A stretch of 64,000 bases of DNA from an uncultured Porphyromonadaceae bacterium (GCA_905198125.1 CAJKBH010000010.1:25188-89187), one strand, 5' to 3'; counted from the first letter of the stretch, positions 53,360-62,734 are shown. Program-made: numbers and translations. The notes: generated by a model from the sequence alone, not told the origin.

Positions 53360-56300
53360 TTACGGTTCAGCAGCTAAAGATGTCGGATTATTGGGTGCAA
53401 TCGTATATTGCCGGGATGCAAGATAGTCTACGTTCTCAATGGCTGCATGAACGAGGTCTGCAAAGTCATGGCGGAACGTTTCGTCGGCGCGGAACTGACG
53501 ATAGAGCGACAGGTCGGCGTTGCGTTGCTGTGCCATAGCACGGTTGAGAATTTCTTGGAACATTCTCTCCGCAGCTTCGGTGTCTGGATTGCCCACTACT
53601 GTATTCTGATATTGTGCCTGCTGTGTGACAATTTGAGCGATGCGCACAACCTTTGTGCGTTGCTCCTCTGGCGTGACGCCCCAACCGTTCATGTGTCGCT
53701 CGTTGAAGTGTTCGAGGATGATGTCAAAGGCTGTACGGTCATCCTCCGTACCACCGGCATTTACCATTTTCGGAGCCAATGGGTCAAGGCGTGTTTCATC
53801 AGCATCAAGTTCTATGTGCTCGTTGAGTGCGGTACGGCTCAGCGCGTAGGTGTTGAGGTCTGTGTTGTCGAGCAAATCAGAAATATCGATACCTCCGTTC
53901 TCTGGTACTTTGAGCTGTGGAATTAACAGACGCAAATACCAGTACATCTTTTCCCATGCCGGAGCATCAAACACCATAAGGGCGGCAATTCGGGAATAGA
54001 CTTTTACAAATTGCTTGCACTTCATCTTGAAGTCTGCTTGTCCGTTTTCCGGCCATTCAATTTTATTGTCGTAACGGTTCTGTGCAGCATCAAGGATTGG
54101 AGAAAGCTCGTCTTGCTCCGCGCCGCGATGGAACAGTTCGTTGAACTGATTAATCTCATCCTCCGTGAATACGCCGAGATCAAGCAATGTACTTCGGAGT
54201 TCGCTCAATACGTTCGGGTCGGTCGCTTGGTCGAGCGTGGTTGAAGTATAGAAATCGTCGAAGGCCGTTTTTATATCGTCAATCGTGTTGAAGAAGTCTA
54301 GCACAAAGATATCCTCGTTGCGCTTGTTGTTCTCCGGCGAGATGCGGTTCAGACGAGAGAGAGTCTGCACGGCAAGCACTCCGCCGAGAGGCTTGTCGAT
54401 ATACATTGTAGAGAGAAGGTCCTGGTCGAAACCTGTAAGATACTTGTTGGCAACAACAAGTATGCGGTTCTCGGGTTTCTCAAATTCCTCCGGGGTCTTG
54501 GAATCGGGGAAACCGTTAAGGGCGGCCTCGGTGTGCTCTACGCCGTCAACTTCCTTAGTGCCGGAAAAGGCTACAAGGATATTGTAAGGCAGATGCCTTT
54601 CCTCGGCGAGTTTGCGCAAAGCGAAGTAATAGCGTATGGCACATTCTATGTCTTTGGTAACAACCATCGCTTTAGCTTTCCCTGCGAGTTTACGCGAGCG
54701 AAATACCTTTGCGTCGAAGTGGCTCAACATCACGTCGGCTTTAGCCTCAATGGTGTGCGGTTCGCGTTCAACCATCTTGCGCAGCAGTTTTTGAGCGCGG
54801 GCCTCGTCGTATTCCGGGTTTTCCTCGGTACGTTTAGCCACTTCATAGAAGCTATGATAAGTGGTATAATTCGTGAGTACATCGCGGATAAAGCCTTCCT
54901 CAATGGCCTGTTTCATCGAATAGAGATGGAACGGTCGGTAGCTGCCGTCGGGCATTTCGATACCGAAACGTTCCAAAGTTTCGCGTTTGGGTGTGGCAGT
55001 AAAAGCGAAATACGATGCGTTTGCGCTCATCTTTCGCTCTTGGATAAGACGGTCGATAAGTTCGTCGATGTCACCGCCGTTCTGGTCCTCATCTCGTCCG
55101 AGCGAGGCGTTGAGTTTGTCGGCAGCGATGCCGCTCTGACTGCTGTGTGCCTCGTCGATTATGACGGCGAAGCTGCTGTTTTTCATATCGGCAATGTCGC
55201 CGACAATATAGGGGAACTTCTGTATGGTGGTGAGGATAATGCGCTTACCGGCCTCAATAGCCTCTTTGAGCTGCTTCGATGTATCGGCATGGGCCACAAT
55301 GTCTTTGCCGGGCGAAAATGCCTTGACATTAGCAGTAAGCTGCGAGTCGAGTACTTTTCGGTCGGTAACAATGATAACCGTCTGAAAAAGCTGTCGGTCG
55401 AGGGCGACGGCTCTCACTGCATCCATAGTTTTGGGCGTAGCCTTGATAAGTTTGAAGGCGAGCCACGAAATTGAGTTTGTCTTGCCGGAACCGGCAGAGT
55501 GCTGTATCAGATAGTGGCCGCCCACACCCTTTGTTCCGACTTCATCGAGCAGACGGTTGACAACGTCGAGCTGGTGGAAACGAGGGAAAATAAGTTTCTT
55601 GGCGTTGCGAAGGATGTGCGGAACAGCCTGTTTCTTTTTGGCTTCGCCATAGTCCATCATGGCGAAGTTGGAAATAAGGTCGGCAATAACATCCTTGCGT
55701 AGAATACGCTCCCAAAGGAATGATGTTTTATGTCCGTTGGGGTTTACCGGGTTACCTGCGCCCTGACCGTTAAGCAAGCCCTGGTTAAAGGGCATGAAAA
55801 ACGACTTTTTGCCTTCAAGACGGGTGCAGAAATAAATCTCGTCCTTATCAACGGCGAAATGTGCAAGGCAGCGCCCGAACATAAGCATAGGGTCGCGCGG
55901 GTCGCGATTTTCGCGATACTGCTTTATGGCGTCGTATTTGGCGGTCTGACCCGTCCACGGATTCTTAAGCTCGAAAGTAAGAATTGGCAGACCATTGACA
56001 TAGATAACCATGTCGAGTTCGTTGCCCGGGCGCAGTTTGGAATATGTGGCCTGACGGGTAACGGAGAACTGGTTCATGCTATATAGGATGTGGCTTTCGT
56101 CAGAGTCAGCCTGGCTGGGACGCGGATAGAATAGGCGCAGGCGTTTATCGCCTTGCAGATTGTCAACCTCCAATCCTTTGCGGAGCACTTCGAGCGATCC
56201 GACAGTTTCGATCTTTCGTTTCAGCTCCTTTTCGATGCGTTCGTGCATATCACCACGACCTCGCCACTTGTCGAGCAAATTACGCTGTGTGGCTTCGAGA

Positions 56301-56509
56301 AACGACCACAGCCGCCGGGAGTCAACGGCAACGTCCTTCTTGAAGTCATTGGGCAAGCCCCAATAGAATTTGTCGTCGGGTGTCTGACGGTCGGCAAATT
56401 CGACTGTCATAGGTATGCCCTGACTGCGGCGTTCTTCGATAGTAGAACCGACAAGGGCGCGTTCTATAAGTTGTTCAAACCCGGCTTCGCGGGTATTTGT
56501 ATGTGTCAT
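53360..56509 (-). CDS. hsdR: Type I restriction enzyme, endonuclease (R) subunit
   Basis: The full-length 1049-residue subunit has the PD-ExK nuclease near the N-terminus (D166 in NELDMVIYV, E180-L-K182 in LTFELKNP), Walker A GSGKT (K343), the DEAH box (452-455) and SF2 motifs FTATPKRETLERF and KYLTGFDQDLLSTMY. It translocates DNA and cuts far from unmodified sites when bound to M2S. Its ATG overlaps the hsdS stop by 4 bp (ATGA). It appears intact although hsdM is frameshifted. Confidence 0.96.
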   Translation of the reverse strand: MTHTNTREAGFEQLIERALVGSTIEERRSQGIPMTVEFADRQTPDDKFYWGLPNDFKKDVAVDSRRLWSFLEATQRNLLDKWRGRGDMHERIEKELKRKIETVGSLEVLRKGLEVDNLQGDKRLRLFYPRPSQADSDESHILYSMNQFSVTRQATYSKLRPGNELDMVIYVNGLPILTFELKNPWTGQTAKYDAIKQYRENRDPRDPMLMFGRCLAHFAVDKDEIYFCTRLEGKKSFFMPFNQGLLNGQGAGNPVNPNGHKTSFLWERILRKDVIADLISNFAMMDYGEAKKKQAVPHILRNAKKLIFPRFHQLDVVNRLLDEVGTKGVGGHYLIQHSAGSGKTNSISWLAFKLIKATPKTMDAVRAVALDRQLFQTVIIVTDRKVLDSQLTANVKAFSPGKDIVAHADTSKQLKEAIEAGKRIILTTIQKFPYIVGDIADMKNSSFAVIIDEAHSSQSGIAADKLNASLGRDEDQNGGDIDELIDRLIQERKMSANASYFAFTATPKRETLERFGIEMPDGSYRPFHLYSMKQAIEEGFIRDVLTNYTTYHSFYEVAKRTEENPEYDEARAQKLLRKMVEREPHTIEAKADVMLSHFDAKVFRSRKLAGKAKAMVVTKDIECAIRYYFALRKLAEERHLPYNILVAFSGTKEVDGVEHTEAALNGFPDSKTPEEFEKPENRILVVANKYLTGFDQDLLSTMYIDKPLGGVLAVQTLSRLNRISPENNKRNEDIFVLDFFNTIDDIKTAFDDFYTSTTLDQATDPNVLSELRSTLLDLGVFTEDEINQFNELFHRGAEQDELSPILDAAQNRYDNKIEWPENGQADFKMKCKQFVKVYSRIAALMVFDAPAWEKMYWYLRLLIPQLKVPENGGIDISDLLDNTDLNTYALSRTALNEHIELDADETRLDPLAPKMVNAGGTEDDRTAFDIILEHFNERHMNGWGVTPEEQRTKVVRIAQIVTQQAQYQNTVVGNPDTEAAERMFQEILNRAMAQQRNADLSLYRQFRADETFRHDFADLVHAAIENVDYLASRQYTIAPNNPTSLAAEP

Positions 56510-57744
56510 ATCACTTTCTTTTTGCCGGTTACTACTTCGTTAATTATAATTTGCTTCCGCTCCTGAAGCAGGGCGAGTCGCCTGACTGCTGTTTCAATGG
56601 ATTTATTGATAGCCTCGGTTGACTTCTCAATTAGTGCGACTATCTTGGCCTGTTCTTCTATATCAGGCATAGGAATGGGGTATCTTTTCATAGCTGCCAT
56701 ATCCACATATTGAAAGCATGTAGAGTTGGCATTGTCACGGCAGAATTGACCCACCACGAATAAATAGTAGAATAAAAAAAGCGGATTGTATTTGTCAATC
56801 AGCGATTTATGAACCTTAAGGTTCATAAATTGCTGATTCGCAAGCGAATCAGCAATTAGCATCGCGTGCTCTCCGATTGATGCAGTGCAGATAGCCATGA
56901 TGTAGGAACCGGCCTTGAAAGTCCCTTTGGCTTTTACCGCCCGCCGAGTGACTTTTTGAATTGATTCATTAAGGAAGCGTCCGCTTTTTCGGATATCCTC
57001 CATGCGATACCAGGGAATAGTGCCGTTCTCCCATAAAGTGGGGTCGGCTTTGGACGGTGTATATCCATTCCGCAATTCAAATACAAAACGCAGCGGATAA
57101 CATTTCCAATAATCCATGCCACGGGTTACGGCGCGAGTGATGATGATTTGTTTTCGCTCGTTGAGTGCATCAATCATCTTCTGCTGCGCCTCGATAGCAC
57201 GGTCAATCTCCCCCGTAACCTTATCCAGGTATGCCACAATCGCCTCCTGTTCTACGAGAGGAACCATAGGAAGAAGCTTGTGCTTTAATTCTTTGAAAGA
57301 TAAGGTTGACCTTATGCCAGTGCCAAAACCGTGAAATACCTTTTTCGCGTCCATAGCTTTCAGCATATATTCATAAAACTCTGGTGAAAGACCGCTGTTA
57401 GGACGCATCGCTATGTATGCCGACGTTATTACACCGCTCTCATTGACCTTTCCTACACGAAAAGAAATAAAGTCATAGTTTAAGTTGAGACCGTTGATAA
57501 TTATATCGCCGGGATTTACGACGGTATATTTGGATATAGTTTTGAGGACAGTTTCATCGATACCACTATCGGGCTTTGGTACGATAGTTCCGTACTTAAA
57601 CTGAAGCTGATTACGAACTTTTAATGCAGAATTAATATCGCATACCTCAGAAAAGAAAGCACGAAGTTTCTTGACTTCCCAATGGCTCGGTATTTGTCCG
57701 AGCCACTTTACTCCGCTGTCTTTATAACTCTCGTAGGTTGCCAT
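56506..57744 (-). CDS. hsdS: Type I restriction enzyme, specificity (S) subunit
   Basis: This 412-residue protein has two target-recognition domains (about residues 1-165 and 215-355), each followed by a conserved helix: LVEQEAIVAYLDKVTGEIDR in the middle and IEEQAKIVALIEKSTEAINK at the end. It sets the bipartite recognition sequence. A cluster of palindromes lies in the second domain coding region (56797-56856). It overlaps hsdM and hsdR by 1 and 4 bp. Confidence 0.93.
   Translation of the reverse strand: MATYESYKDSGVKWLGQIPSHWEVKKLRAFFSEVCDINSALKVRNQLQFKYGTIVPKPDSGIDETVLKTISKYTVVNPGDIIINGLNLNYDFISFRVGKVNESGVITSAYIAMRPNSGLSPEFYEYMLKAMDAKKVFHGFGTGIRSTLSFKELKHKLLPMVPLVEQEAIVAYLDKVTGEIDRAIEAQQKMIDALNERKQIIITRAVTRGMDYWKCYPLRFVFELRNGYTPSKADPTLWENGTIPWYRMEDIRKSGRFLNESIQKVTRRAVKAKGTFKAGSYIMAICTASIGEHAMLIADSLANQQFMNLKVHKSLIDKYNPLFLFYYLFVVGQFCRDNANSTCFQYVDMAAMKRYPIPMPDIEEQAKIVALIEKSTEAINKSIETAVRRLALLQERKQIIINEVVTGKKKVI
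56797..56856. repeat. Two linked palindromes inside hsdS
   Basis: ATTTATGAACCTT-AAGGTTCATAAAT (56805-56830) is a perfect 26-bp palindrome, extended by AATCAGC/GCTGATT across one mismatch to 42 bp (56797-56838). The next palindrome, ATTGCTGATTCGC-AA-GCGAATCAGCAAT (56829-56856), has perfect 13-bp arms and shares the GCTGATT segment. This density within coding sequence is unusual. Confidence 0.8.
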
Positions 57745-60076
57745 TAGTCAGCAAGGTTTAGGAGTGAACGAATCAAGCCTTGACTTTCTGCATCGAGAGC
57801 AAGAATGTCGGCCTCGTTTTCTTCGAGCGAGCGAAGCGGTTTAGGCTCGTAGAAATATTTGTTGAACGAAATCTCGCAGCCTATTTTGGTGGCAGGGAGA
57901 TTTATCCAAGCATCGGGAGCGTAAGGTTTAACTTCCCGAATGAAGTATTCGTGAATGTCTTCGCCGACGGGAATCTTTTCGGAGTCTCGCAGTTCTGAGT
58001 CGCTTTCATAGATAATCAGTTCTTTGCCCTTAGCCGTGGGATATAGGCCATAGTCTGCGAAGTCGGCGGCTTCCACCCCGAAAATATCGACAAGCGAAGT
58101 AACATCTTTTGCAGTCCGCTTAACCGTTTTGGATATGACGGGAGCGGCTTCGGGGTCGGTAACTGCCATTACGCGACAGATTTTCTTATCGAGGTCGGTT
58201 TTGCTGATTTTGAGGCCGAGGCGTTTTGCGGCTTCGACAGCAAGGTCGAAAAACTTGTTGTAGTCCATGAACACGCCGGAGCCAATTTCGCGGGCAAGCA
58301 GATTGGCTATGTGTTGAAGTTCCCTACGCTCTTTCCATGCCGCCGGGTCTATGAGCTTACGGAAATTCTTGTCGGTGATTTTGATTTCCTGGTCTTGTAG
58401 ATACTCGCGTATGTCCTGAACCTCGGAAGTGAGGTCGGAGAATACACGGTCGCCGTATTTGCCATAGAGCCAGCGTGTCAGCTCGTCTTGTTTAGAGTCA
58501 AACAGCATATCGTCGATAGCCTGAGCGCTGAACTGGGCGCGAAGGCGCAACGGCCGCTCAATAGTTACAGAGTGATAGCGGAACTCGTCGACCGGGAATA
58601 TTTTCGCGGCGATGGGTGAATCCTGGGTGGCGTCACATTCGATAAAGAAATGATAGACATCGTAGATGGCCTGACGGAACGGCTCGATGGTGCAGTTGCG
58701 GTTGCCCTGGTTCTTGCGCAACTTTTCGTAGGCTTGCGAAGCGTCGATAAGTTGTATCTTTCCGCGACGACGTTCTTCCTTATTGTTGGTTATAATCCAG
58801 CAATAGGTGGAAATACCTGTATTATAGAAGATGTTGTTGGGAAGTTGGATGATAGCCTCGACAAGGTCATTCTCCAGCAGAAAACGGCGTATATTGCTCT
58901 CGGCTTGACCGGCATCGCCCGTAAAGAGCGACGAGCCATTATGAATAGAAGCGATGCGAGTGCCCTGCGGCTGCACGTCGAGCTGCTTCATTCGGTCAAT
59001 CATTTCCAACACGAAAAGGAGCTGACCGTCTGAGGTTCGCGGACAGCAGTCAAGCTGCTCAACTTCACCGGCGAAGTTGACGAGCGATTTGCGGAAGCGC
59101 TCGTCAAGCAGTTCTTTTTCGTGATATATGAGCTTTTTATGCTCTTTCCACGACTTGCCGTAAGGCGGGTTGGTTATCATATAGCCGAAAGTGCGGTCGG
59201 CGAAATGGTTCTCGGTGATGGTGTTGCCGCAATAAATGCCGTCGGGGTTGACGCTTTTGATAATGAGGTCCGACTTGCAGATAGCGTAGGTTTCGGGGTT
59301 TATCTCCGTACCGGCGATAACTATAGAATTTTGGTCAACACCTTTAGAAATCAGGTATTCGCTCGACTCGGTGAGCATACCGCCCGAACGCAAGCCGGGT
59401 CATAAATCTGTACCACCGGCGGCAGATTGTCAATGACAGGGTCAAACACAATCTGAGAAAGAAGGTGGATCACATCACGGGGAGTGAAGTGTTCACCGGC
59501 TTCCTCGTTGTTTTCTTCATTGAATCGGCGAAGAAGTTCCTCAAAGATTGTACCCATATCGAAGTTTGAGACAGCGGGGAGCGGCAGACCGTTGGGGTCT
59601 TTGGCGGGCTTGTCGGTAAGGTTGATATATGGGTCGGTAATCTTTTCAATTAGCGAGAGCAGGCAGTCGAGGTCGGCAAGTTTGCGGGCTTTGGTAAAGA
59701 ACTCAAACTTGTTAAGTACATCCTGGACGTTATGACTGAAACCTAGCAAATATTCTGTAAAATTGTCCAGGAGTATCTCATTATCTCCTGTGGCCTGGCT
59801 TTTCAGGCGTGACAGAGTCCAGCGGCTTGTATTGTAAAAAGAAAGGCCGGTGATTTCGTTGATGGCGTATTCATCGGGATCAAGGCCAAGTTCCTTATCC
59901 TGGGCCACCTGCGCATCAACAGCTTCTTTAGTCGGTTCGAGAAGTGCATCGAGGCGACGAAGAACGACCATAGGGAGAATTACATCGCGGTACTGGCCGC
60001 GAACAAAGACATCGCGCAACACATCGTCGGCAATGTTCCATATTAGTGATACAGTTTGACTGTGAACGTTATCCAT
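57744..60076 (-). pseudogene. hsdM: Type I modification (M) subunit gene, frameshifted in SAM-binding motif I
   Basis: The first frame (60076 to 59351) gives the HsdM N-terminal domain (SLIWNIADDVLRDVFVRGQY, EEAGEHFTPRDVIHLLSQIV) and reaches YDPAC, then drifts into VRAVCSPSRANT and stops. The second frame carries on with GSGGMLTESSEYLISKG, motif IV NPPYGKSW and the rest of the protein to LLNLAD. Adding one G after TGC at about 59391-59394 restores DPACGSGGM and a 777-residue protein. The M subunit is needed for both methylation and cleavage. The lesion may be real or a base-call error; the site is not a long homopolymer. No other lesion was seen. Confidence 0.85.
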
Positions 60077-60399
60077 ATACAAAAACGGGACTCAAATATA
60101 GCATCTGAAGGCTGGCCAAAGCCTGTAATGACTATGTTGAGTTCCAAAGTTGTCGGCTTTCGCCATTTTTTGCAATAATTATTTGGCCGTTTTCAGATTG
60201 GCATTACTATCCACATTTACAAAATTACAAATAATTTTTGATGTATCAATGGAATGCGTGCTATAATCAAGCCAAAACACTATCTGCTTTTGGGCATTTA
60301 TACACTATTAGATGGCTATCAAATATAAAAATCATGGCGGTTAAGTCTTTCGACCTCATCGCCATGATAATAGATGTGAAGACATTCGCTGGCATTTCT
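60077..60399. other. Gap between the Ubl operon and hsdM
   Basis: The 323-bp gap is AT-rich. TATATTTG on the minus strand (60093-60100) matches the -7 consensus 17 bp before the hsdM ATG, and TTTG at 60117-60120 is a -33 candidate but at only 16 bp. A terminator hairpin for the Ubl operon is at 60331-60368. A rightward 79-codon frame overlaps it but has no coding signal. Confidence 0.45.
60331..60368 (-). terminator. Terminator of the ubiquitin-like operon
   Basis: ATCATGGCG and CGCCATGAT form a perfect 9-bp stem with a 20-base loop, followed on the minus strand by TTTTTATATTTG. It lies 32 bp past the DUF6527 stop. Confidence 0.7.
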
Positions 60400-60756
60400 C
60401 TATCCAAAAGCAAAGAAAGGGAAGCTCTTTTTAAGCATGAACTTACGACGTTTTTTGCTTTTCTTGCCTTTGTCTAGCCTATTCTCAGTCGGGAGCCATT
60501 CTATACGATTGTCTGTTATGAAATAATGCGATTTGCAGGGAAGATCATAATTCCCGATGGAAGGTCGAAGAGTTACTTTTCCATTGAAATAAAGTATCCA
60601 ACCATGAGAGTTCAACGGTGTAACCACTTCTTCTCCACACCCGCAAGGGCATAGATGAACGCATGTGCCGTAGAGCATTGACACATAGAGTTTGCCTTCT
60701 TGTAAAGAAGATGGCATAAACTCAACATATACAGGCTCAAGCTTTTCCATTTCCAT
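60400..60756 (-). CDS. DUF6527 family cysteine-rich protein, Ubl-operon partner
   Basis: This 118-residue protein has a CPCGCGEE block (C36, C38, C40), then LRPSIGNYDLPCKSHYFI (C74, H77), spacing suited to binding one zinc ion, and a basic tail KKSKKRRK. I recognise the pattern as DUF6527, which occurs beside multiubiquitin and ThiF genes. Its function is unknown. A role as adaptor or ligase-like partner is a guess. Its start overlaps the end of the ThiF gene by 20 bp, and it is the last gene of the operon. Confidence 0.75.
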   Translation of the reverse strand: MEMEKLEPVYVEFMPSSLQEGKLYVSMLYGTCVHLCPCGCGEEVVTPLNSHGWILYFNGKVTLRPSIGNYDLPCKSHYFITDNRIEWLPTENRLDKGKKSKKRRKFMLKKSFPFFAFG

Positions 60757-61924
60757 AACTAAGATACAGTTTGTCCGGTTCTATTGCATAGATCTCCTCA
60801 AGGATTGTTGAGTAACTACTCGCATAGAAACCCAACATTCGCTTCCACTGCATAAGCATTTTAATTGCGGCGAGACAGTTCAACTCAGCTATTTGGATGT
60901 TTGAGGCATAGACATTATCCTCTTCAATATCCTCTTTGCCAAAGCTAGTTGATAAATGGCTTTCATTGGTGCCATCATAAATTGTCACTCTTATCTGACC
61001 TGCAAGTCGACTATTCCGCAAATCAACACCAAGACCCGAGTCTATGAATTTCACACGGTTATCTATTAAGTGACGAGATATGAAATTACGAGACTTCACG
61101 CTGTCTACACAGATGAAGACCATATCCAGACCGTATAGTTCCTCGATATTTTGATCGTCGATTCGGTTGGCGTGAGCAACTATTTTTCTGTGCATTGCCG
61201 AATAGATGCCATTCAGGTACTCAACTTTTGACGGAGCTGCTTCAAGTTGTTCAAGTGTAGGAGCGCCTGGTGCCCTGAATGCATTATGAGAACAGAATGT
61301 GTCATCGTCGTATATATGAATTTCGGAAACAGGAGTTTTGGCGAGAAAATCCAGTAGGTAGCTTCCAGTCCCGCCAAGTCCTACAATGGCGATTTTCTGA
61401 TTAGCTAATTTGCTAGATATGCCGCAAATACCGGCTCTTGACGAATTTGTATCATCGTAATTAAACACGCTTTCATACGACTGATGAGTGTTTCGTTTGC
61501 GAATGCGACGGCAAGCATCCTTATCCTTGTTCTCTGCATGGCCCGATATCGTGGTAAAATATGTCGTTATCTTGGTGTAAAAATCTAGATAACGACCATC
61601 GGGATAGGGCTTAAGCGACAAATAAAAGGCGATTTCGTGGCCGTTCCATCCATTCTGTTGCTGGTTTATTAACGACGGCACTTCATCTCCAAATTGCGTA
61701 CATGGTTTTTCTCCAATCCAATAGGCAGTGTGATCTTTTGGAGAACGGAGGGTATCACCATTCGCATCATATACAAATGCAAGACAACCGGATTTAACTT
61801 CGTGCTTTTGATTAAGGAAAGGTACATGGTGGATGTATATAACTCCACCACGTACTTCCAAATCATAGCCTTCCGACTGCAGTTTCTGCAAATCGGGATT
61901 ATGATTTATGAGTAGCTGTGACAT
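60737..61924 (-). CDS. ThiF/E1-like adenylyltransferase with N-terminal extra domain
   Basis: This 395-residue protein has an N-terminal domain (about 1-140) of the DUF6791 type and a ThiF/E1 nucleotide-binding domain: GLGGTGS at 182-188, then EIHIYDDDTFCSHNAFR, and a DSVKSRNFIS segment later. It should activate the C-terminus of the modifier encoded upstream by adenylation and may pass it on. No obvious catalytic cysteine stands out: NCLAA near residue 353 is only a candidate, and no separate E2 or JAB gene is present. It overlaps the modifier gene by 26 bp and DUF6527 by 20 bp. Confidence 0.85.
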   Translation of the reverse strand: MSQLLINHNPDLQKLQSEGYDLEVRGGVIYIHHVPFLNQKHEVKSGCLAFVYDANGDTLRSPKDHTAYWIGEKPCTQFGDEVPSLINQQQNGWNGHEIAFYLSLKPYPDGRYLDFYTKITTYFTTISGHAENKDKDACRRIRKRNTHQSYESVFNYDDTNSSRAGICGISSKLANQKIAIVGLGGTGSYLLDFLAKTPVSEIHIYDDDTFCSHNAFRAPGAPTLEQLEAAPSKVEYLNGIYSAMHRKIVAHANRIDDQNIEELYGLDMVFICVDSVKSRNFISRHLIDNRVKFIDSGLGVDLRNSRLAGQIRVTIYDGTNESHLSTSFGKEDIEEDNVYASNIQIAELNCLAAIKMLMQWKRMLGFYASSYSTILEEIYAIEPDKLYLSYGNGKA

Positions 61925-62357
61925 CGAAACACATATGATGTTTAGTTGCTACTTGAGCACCCATAACGAGAATGCCCTCCTCGTTGATGCTGGGCCCGTT
62001 GTGATAAGTCACGGTATATCCCACATTGGGATTAAACTCTGCATTTGGGAATGCATATCTAACGACCTGTTCGTAACTTACAGAAGTTGCAGGGTTAGAG
62101 TGAGATTGCGGTTTACCATTTACGATAATGGTTATTCCACTACCGTGTGCTCGACTTACGAATCTTTCAACACCTGGACGTGCAAGATTGACATCCTTTT
62201 CGTTCGTAATTAGTTCATCGGCATAACCCGGCACAACGAGATACAAGTCGTCGGATTCTGGCACTCCTGCGAGTTCCTTGATTTTGAGGCCAGTCAGAAA
62301 TTGCTCAGTCACCTCGAGTTCGGTGGAATTCACCGAGAATTTTAAAGTTTTCTCCAT
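61899..62357 (-). CDS. Multiubiquitin-type modifier with two beta-grasp repeats
   Basis: This 152-residue protein contains two ubiquitin-like (beta-grasp) repeats: residues 3-68 (LKFSVNSTELEVTEQFLTGL, DDLYLVVPG) and 72-150 (ITIIVNGKPQSHSNPATSVS, VGYTVTYHNGP, VATKHHMCFDVTATHKS). The second has the multiubiquitin pattern of VTYxxGP and FxVTxTxKS at the end. It does not end in Gly-Gly, so processing or a different attachment chemistry would be needed. It is the first gene of the operon with ThiF/E1 and DUF6527, divergent from a small RNA and an XRE-IrrE gene. No clear consensus promoter was found for it. Confidence 0.82.
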   Translation of the reverse strand: MEKTLKFSVNSTELEVTEQFLTGLKIKELAGVPESDDLYLVVPGYADELITNEKDVNLARPGVERFVSRAHGSGITIIVNGKPQSHSNPATSVSYEQVVRYAFPNAEFNPNVGYTVTYHNGPSINEEGILVMGAQVATKHHMCFDVTATHKS

Positions 62358-62412
62358 TTAATTAGTTTTTAAGGAGTTAAACGTGAAAAAATATTAATAA
62401 ACTCGGCGACCC

Positions 62413-62444
62413 TTTGCTTTTGTGGTATGCAAAGACTATCTTTG
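62413..62444 (+). promoter_or_regulatory. Consensus promoter for the small RNA, with an overlapping operator-like palindrome
   Basis: TTTG (62413-62416) and TATCTTTG (62437-62444) are exactly 20 bp apart. The palindrome GCAAAGA-CTA-TCTTTGC (62429-62445) covers the -7 box and could bind the XRE regulator or regulate both directions. Transcription would start near 62450. Confidence 0.7.
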
Positions 62445-62449
62445 CAAGA

Positions 62450-62563
62450 TAAATCAGATTGGTCTGCATGAGAGTTTCCTAGGCCATCATGCTTTCCTAG
62501 CATCTGCAAATCTAATTTATGGGAGCAATGTCGGTCGCAAGCTGCATTGCTCCTACCGTTTTT
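62450..62563 (+). ncRNA. Candidate structured small RNA, about 114 nt
   Basis: The region has a consensus promoter just upstream and an intrinsic terminator, GGAGCAATG/CATTGCTCC (62522-62530 and 62545-62553), followed by five Ts. A 12-bp helix closes the body: 62449-62460 pairs with 62509-62520 (one mismatch). Within it GCATGA/TCATGC (62466-62471, 62487-62492) forms an inner stem, and TTTCCTAG occurs twice (62475-62482, 62493-62500). The only small frame here (starting 62519) is not protein-like. It resembles no RNA family I know. It sits between the Ubl operon and the XRE-IrrE gene. Confidence 0.6.
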
Positions 62564-62702
62564 AAATTATCAAGTCATGTTCTTCTAATGATTTTTTCAT
62601 GCCGCAAAAGTAGTAAAAGAATTTGGACCGTGCAAATGTTCGGCGGTAATTTTATTGACATTTTTATTAGCAAAAAAGATAATCAAATATTTGTCCGAAT
62701 TA

Positions 62703-62734
62703 TTTGCATGGTATGATTATTTATGGTAATTTTG
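62703..62734 (+). promoter_or_regulatory. Consensus promoter for the XRE-ImmA/IrrE gene
   Basis: TTTG (62703-62706) and TAATTTTG (62727-62734) are exactly 20 bp apart. The start codon is 43 bp downstream. It is separate from the small RNA promoter 290 bp upstream. Bases 62564-62702 show nothing further. Confidence 0.75.

Noticed and set aside
60238..60477. A 79-codon frame on the plus strand in the gap before hsdM
   Set aside because: It overlaps the Ubl operon terminator and the end of the DUF6527 gene, and the sequence is not protein-like.
62519..62716. A 65-codon frame inside and after the small RNA
   Set aside because: It crosses the intrinsic terminator, and its residues have no signal peptide, domain or usual composition.
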